Source: JAUWKC01 sp035529895 (GTDB lineage: Bacteria > Planctomycetota > Phycisphaerae > Sedimentisphaerales > Anaerobacaceae). Taken from it: a stretch of DNA of 53,476 nt. This document shows, piece after piece, positions 51,401-53,476 of this stretch. Under the pieces are notes generated by a model. That model ran no database searches and had not been told where the DNA came from. It saw nothing but the letters and a program-made list of their open reading frames with translations. Location of the stretch: assembly GCA_035529895.1 (NCBI GenBank), contig DATKVV010000028.1:1-53476 (forward strand), given 5' to 3'. The position numbers and the translations under genes are program-made. The number at the start of each line of letters is the position of its first letter. Within the stretch, counting starts at the first letter, position 1.

Positions 51401-52599
51401 ACTTCAGCGGTTTTGTGGCCCACGGTTACACGTATCAGTGGGACCGCTCCGGCATGCCTGTGGCGGCGTGGAACTTTATTAATGGTCAACTGGCAGGTTC
51501 GTCGCCGCTGCCCCCGCCGCAACGGCTGTACGCATGGAACCCCAGCCCCGCTGACGGCGCATGGGACGTAGCGCAGGGTACGCTTCTGGCGTGGTCGTCC
51601 GGAGATTACGCGGTTTCGCACGATGTATATTTTGGCACGAATCTCGGCGCCGTGAGCAATGCCGACCACTCTTCGAGCGAGTTCAAGGGCACGCACAACC
51701 TCGATGCCAACAGCTACAACCCCCCTGGCTTTCTTTGGGAGTCGGCAACCGCTTACTATTGGCGAATCGACGAGGTTGCTGAGTCCGAAACATGGAAAGG
51801 GGACGTCTGGCGTTTTACGACTGAAATCGAAGAGTACGCCCTTGTGGACGATATGGAGTCATACGATTTTTCTACCAACAGGATAGGGTTGACGTGGATT
51901 GACGGGGCCAGGAATAACACCGGCTCTATAGTTATGCTGGGGACCGCTCCCGAGCCGGTCCACGGCGGCCTGAAGTCTATGCTGTTCTGTTACGGTTGGT
52001 GCGGCGGGCTGTTCGAGTGTTATTCTCAGATCGAACGCTCATATTCTTCTTCCCCGCGGGATTGGGCGAGCCTTGGCGTCAAAGCGTTGACTCTTTACTT
52101 CTACGGCGGCCCCGATAATGATGCCAATGCCACTGAGCAGATGTATGTGGGTCTCGAAGACGCCAGGGGCGGCGGCAGTTGTACGCAGGTCAAGTACGGC
52201 GACCACGGCGAAGATATGAACGACGTCAAGGTCGCAGAGTGGCAGGAGTGGAACATCGACCTGCAGGACTTTATTGACGGCGGTGTGGACTTGACGGATG
52301 TCAACAAAATCTGCATAGGCTTCGGCGACAAGGCGAATACGATGCCCGGCGGCTTTGGTTTTGTGTACTTCGATGATATCCGCCTTTATCTGCCCAGGTG
52401 TGTTCCTTCGCGTGCCAAACCGGCGGGGGACTTGACCGACGACTGCAGAGTCGATGAGGCGGACCTTGACATAATGACGGGCCAGTGGCTTACCAGCGGC
52501 ATAAAGGCCGACCTCACCGGGGACGGCGACGTCAACTTCAAGGACTATGCTGTACTTGCGGGCACCTGGCTTGATTCGGAGCTTTGGCCTCCGGAATAG
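48436..52599 (+). CDS. Giant modular secreted protein (SUMF1-like, sialidase-like, dockerin-like)
   Basis: 1387 residues, AAGGAGGAG upstream. Signal peptide 1-23. Residues 25-160: repetitive Gly/Asn-rich beta-solenoid-like part ('IFVNGGSFRINGRFNVGQ'). About 198-297: Fn3-like module ending in YYWRIDEVNG...WRF. About 300-482: formylglycine-generating (SUMF1-type) lectin-like domain ('YRLPTEAQWEYVF', 'MGTREWVQDWHG'). About 500-870: BNR/sialidase-like propeller with repeats STDSGATW, STDNGLTW and SSNNGDSW. About 900-1000: MORN-variant repeats. About 1032-1130: second Fn3-like module. About 1132-1315: jelly-roll-like region. 1331-1385: dockerin-like pair ending 'LTGDGDVNFKDYAVLAGTWL'. Probably a surface or secreted glycan-active protein. 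Confidence 0.85.
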   Translation: MYRRFVFFVCAVSLLAVAAGVSAQCTVAQGEIITVFGAETCGTMYVAGTLIVDSTGSITGGYGSTLNGPSARIFVNGGSFRINGRFNVGQTSDGYIFLNGGTFTVTGTFKFPDDAGGVHRIYLNNGIMHSNDIELRGDRDAIIYVGGGKLRLNVVGSNYYDPFVWMAQGWLQPAQGYEGLVIEYVPAGGYTEIRSYKSDPNVASNPEPADMGSVFEAEAALGWTPGLNAVQHDVYLGTSLSDVNDAADPDVAPGRGRHDSNTYDVSGLEFYKTYYWRIDEVNGPMTWKGEVWRFTPIEAYTNSLGMFFLKIPEGTFTMGEGDSFRIQDEGSVDYDEQPAHTVTISKPFYVLQTKVADAYYQQSGLSGSAADVSWDNAAAFCQWLSNLEGKTYRLPTEAQWEYVFDNPWGVRDMGTREWVQDWHGTYPHDPVTDPTGPVNGVLKVIRGVNGRDRWALPANATYAPWKLGEAKACGFRVVLEQEPSETGYVSPGPFCQAGIKQSTSPAQRGPDPDIPYFTVRFSMPIPPDNISEGVASMLGCCASTMHHNHSPGFEIMPNGDALAVWFSANTDEYGSDTRFVQARLRYGSDQWDMPELFWDMKGMNDESGLLWTEEDGPAHFFGGGRIANSNRRPFVMATSTDSGATWNLKRPDFPVPAVDYQAQPVVNAWRQNSSTIYTVTDAENPSGTSMVWRSTDNGLTWHDMGGRTNGRHSTIVPVGSSGRLLSYGGKNTDIDGWMPWNESPDWGATWPTEGPTVFAPLGSNQRPCMIRLENGKLALCTDAQHRDNYKPPGSTYDYGCLVAISSNNGDSWYIRNLPATLPHESDRDYGTLGYSTIRQAPSGVLHILTTMTHPCLHYELNEDWIYSSAGDIPPETSGGTVEQYSENYPGGALKATWNARTCTNGRYLLHGTETSYYQDGTKEHEVTYVNGRKTGTETFWTPDGTKLWSWRHDDVNNVSVWTHWWSNKFKRIESRWNSYPAARDLPTRHFSGFVAHGYTYQWDRSGMPVAAWNFINGQLAGSSPLPPPQRLYAWNPSPADGAWDVAQGTLLAWSSGDYAVSHDVYFGTNLGAVSNADHSSSEFKGTHNLDANSYNPPGFLWESATAYYWRIDEVAESETWKGDVWRFTTEIEEYALVDDMESYDFSTNRIGLTWIDGARNNTGSIVMLGTAPEPVHGGLKSMLFCYGWCGGLFECYSQIERSYSSSPRDWASLGVKALTLYFYGGPDNDANATEQMYVGLEDARGGGSCTQVKYGDHGEDMNDVKVAEWQEWNIDLQDFIDGGVDLTDVNKICIGFGDKANTMPGGFGFVYFDDIRLYLPRCVPSRAKPAGDLTDDCRVDEADLDIMTGQWLTSGIKADLTGDGDVNFKDYAVLAGTWLDSELWPPE

Positions 52600-52738
52600 T
52601 CGCCGGCGATGCTTAATTGTGGCGTAACAACTCAGGCAATATAGCCCAACGACAAGAAGGAAGTCGGCAGGGTGGACCTTCAGGTCCACGCGAATGGTTG
52701 GGTGCGATTCAACCGCCCAGTGCCCTTCATTTGTGATA

Positions 52739-52935
52739 GATAACGCTTCATCCGTCGCATATCACGCTTCATCTTTCGCAGATAACACTTCACCTCCCCT
52801 GAGCTTGTCGAAGGGCCTACCATATATTACGCTTCATCTCCCTCAGGTCACGCTTACTTTGCCACGGAGTAAGCCGACTTTGTCGCATATCACGCTTCAT
52901 CTGCCACGGAGGAAGCTTACGATGCCACGATGTAA
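52739..52935 (+). repeat. Degenerate ~21-base repeats
   Basis: At least five copies of a unit close to ATCACGCTTCATCTTTCGCA, e.g. at 52740, 52761, 52782, near 52835 and 52886, with spacing blurred by insertions such as GCCACGGAGGAAGC. One insertion is the 19-base CCCTGAGCTTGTCGAAGGG at 52797-52815. Confidence 0.6.
52797..52815 (+). repeat. CCCTGAGCTTGTCGAAGGG element
   Basis: This 19-base phrase (reverse CCCTTCGACAAGCTCAGGG) is one I recognise as recurring in intergenic DNA of many unrelated bacterial genomes; it has CCCT/AGGG ends that pair. It interrupts the 21-base repeats. Confidence 0.45.
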
Positions 52936-53108
52936 GCGTACAACATCATATTGTAAACGTGTAACACTTAATTTTTGAGCCAAAAAGCCACTTTTGACAC
53001 ACACTAACTCGCATTTTGTCTTTGCGGTTTTTTCTTTACTGCTTGTCTTTAATCAGCCATAATACCTGACAATTAAATGAATAGAAACTTATTTAGAAAC
53101 TAACGGTA

Positions 53109-53134
53109 AGCCCCCCCTTGTGTGCCCGGGGGCT
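53109..53134 (+). terminator. GC-rich hairpin before the IS630-side sequence
   Basis: Perfect 7-bp stem AGCCCCC (53109-53115) with GGGGGCT (53128-53134) and a 12-base loop. No T-run. May be a terminator or a boundary structure. Confidence 0.35.
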
Positions 53135-53227
53135 GGTTGTGGGAGGAGTTACCCCTTGAAATCATAGAGAATATCGTTATAATAATTAACGGTATTCCAA
53201 ATACGTTATTGTTTCGAGGCACAACAG

Positions 53228-53350
53228 ATGCATAGCGAGATTGTTGTTGATAGCATACCCATGGCTGCCAAACTAGGCTTAGAGTACTGCAATCACATCT
53301 TTAGAGGGCAACACAAGAGATTTGGCGTACCTGTGCCTAGTAGTCTGTAA
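53228..53350 (+). CDS. Possible 40-residue protein or truncated gene start
   Basis: Begins MHSEIVVDSIPMAAKLGLEY and ends PVPSSL, 40 residues. CGAGG lies eight bases before the ATG and a TATAAT-like TTATAATAA lies near 53180. It could be the start of a gene cut short by the neighbouring IS630 insertion. Not recognised. Confidence 0.25.
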   Translation: MHSEIVVDSIPMAAKLGLEYCNHIFRGQHKRFGVPVPSSL

Positions 53351-53419
53351 CTTATAAGATGCAGGCATAGTGGTTTTTTTGCCGATATGAATAAAAAAAG
53401 TCGGTAAGGAGACCACAAA

Positions 53420-53476
53420 ATGCAAAAGAAATATGTAGTAGAATTGACAAGTGAAGAACGAATACAACTGGTTGAA
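53420..53476 (+). mobile_element. IS630-type transposase, first 19 codons
   Basis: Starts MQKKYVVELTSEERIQLVE and runs off the window. MQKKYVV-L-EEER-QL is the typical N-terminus of IS630-family transposases, leading into their helix-turn-helix. TAAGGAG at 53405-53411 is the ribosome binding site. Catalytic parts are outside the window. Confidence 0.7.

Larger units (their letters stand above)
52600..53227 (+). other. Repeat-rich intergenic region
   Basis: About 630 bases with no supported gene; the frame at 52694-52978 is a translation of the degenerate repeats. It contains the 21-base repeats, a CCCTGAGCTTGTCGAAGGG element and a GC hairpin, listed separately. Confidence 0.5.

Noticed and set aside
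52694..52978. 94-residue frame in the repeat region
   Set aside because: It is merely a translation of the degenerate 21-base repeats.

Overview
The window looks like a chromosomal segment of a planctomycete, most likely an anaerobic member of the Phycisphaerae (Sedimentisphaerales-like). This rests on protein style: dockerin-like C-termini on a giant secreted protein, repeated 'NPSPADGAWDV'-type Fn3-like modules, LolA-like/redoxin hybrid secreted proteins, DUF6249- and DUF502-type membrane proteins, TPR proteins with a GT-C remnant, and an M56/BlaI pair. An hgcAB pair argues for an anaerobic lifestyle. I see no rRNA, tRNA or CRISPR array. Both ends run into insertion sequences: an N-terminal transposase fragment on the minus strand at 1-151 and an IS630-type N-terminus at 53420-53476. 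The contig therefore probably stops at repeats.

Layout: 369-7207 holds a lipoprotein, a DUF362 protein, a TIGR04076 protein, a cupin, a frameshifted TPR gene and a secreted beta-propeller protein. 7379-11131 holds tsaD, larB, an MNT/HEPN pair and nnrD. 11317-17848 holds a transglutaminase-like lipoprotein, an IS1380-type remnant, a LexA-like repressor, an ECF sigma/anti-sigma pair, DUF6249-like membrane proteins and an alpha/beta hydrolase. 18036-22924 holds nadE, ispG, a membrane protein, a PIN/TRAM protein and a rubrerythrin-like protein. 22925-24294 is sparse, with an orphan leader-like region and a triple-HTH protein. 24583-27513 is an autoregulated BlaI/BlaR-type pair. 27552-30948 is a trehalose operon (TPS-TPP fusion plus TreT-like GT4). 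31498-37489 holds a tiny membrane ORF, a glycosyltransferase, two related secreted proteins and an LRR protein. 37531-41344 (minus) holds a dapA relic, DUF502, small proteins, dapA and pdxJ. 41572-42936 holds a GGQ release-factor-like protein, a YgjP-type metalloprotease and a cyclophilin-like protein. 43136-45598 is the mercury-methylation cluster. 45766-48206 holds pgsA, ribBA and a lipoprotein. 48436-52599 encodes a 1387-residue modular secreted protein. 52600-53476 is repeat-rich and ends in IS630.

The standout system is the tightly packed operon of a Cys-rich single-span protein, a CcdA-family thiol-electron transporter, HgcA and HgcB. The HgcA cap-helix motif NVWCAAGK and HgcB Cys73 plus C-terminal cysteines are intact. 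The two upstream genes suggest a membrane thiol-redox or metal-handling module serving mercury methylation, which is inference.

Two further patterns stand out. Several genes have strong TTGACA-N17-TAnnAT promoters ending 6-7 nt before an ATG, implying leaderless mRNAs. The BlaI operators overlap their own promoter exactly as autoregulation would require.
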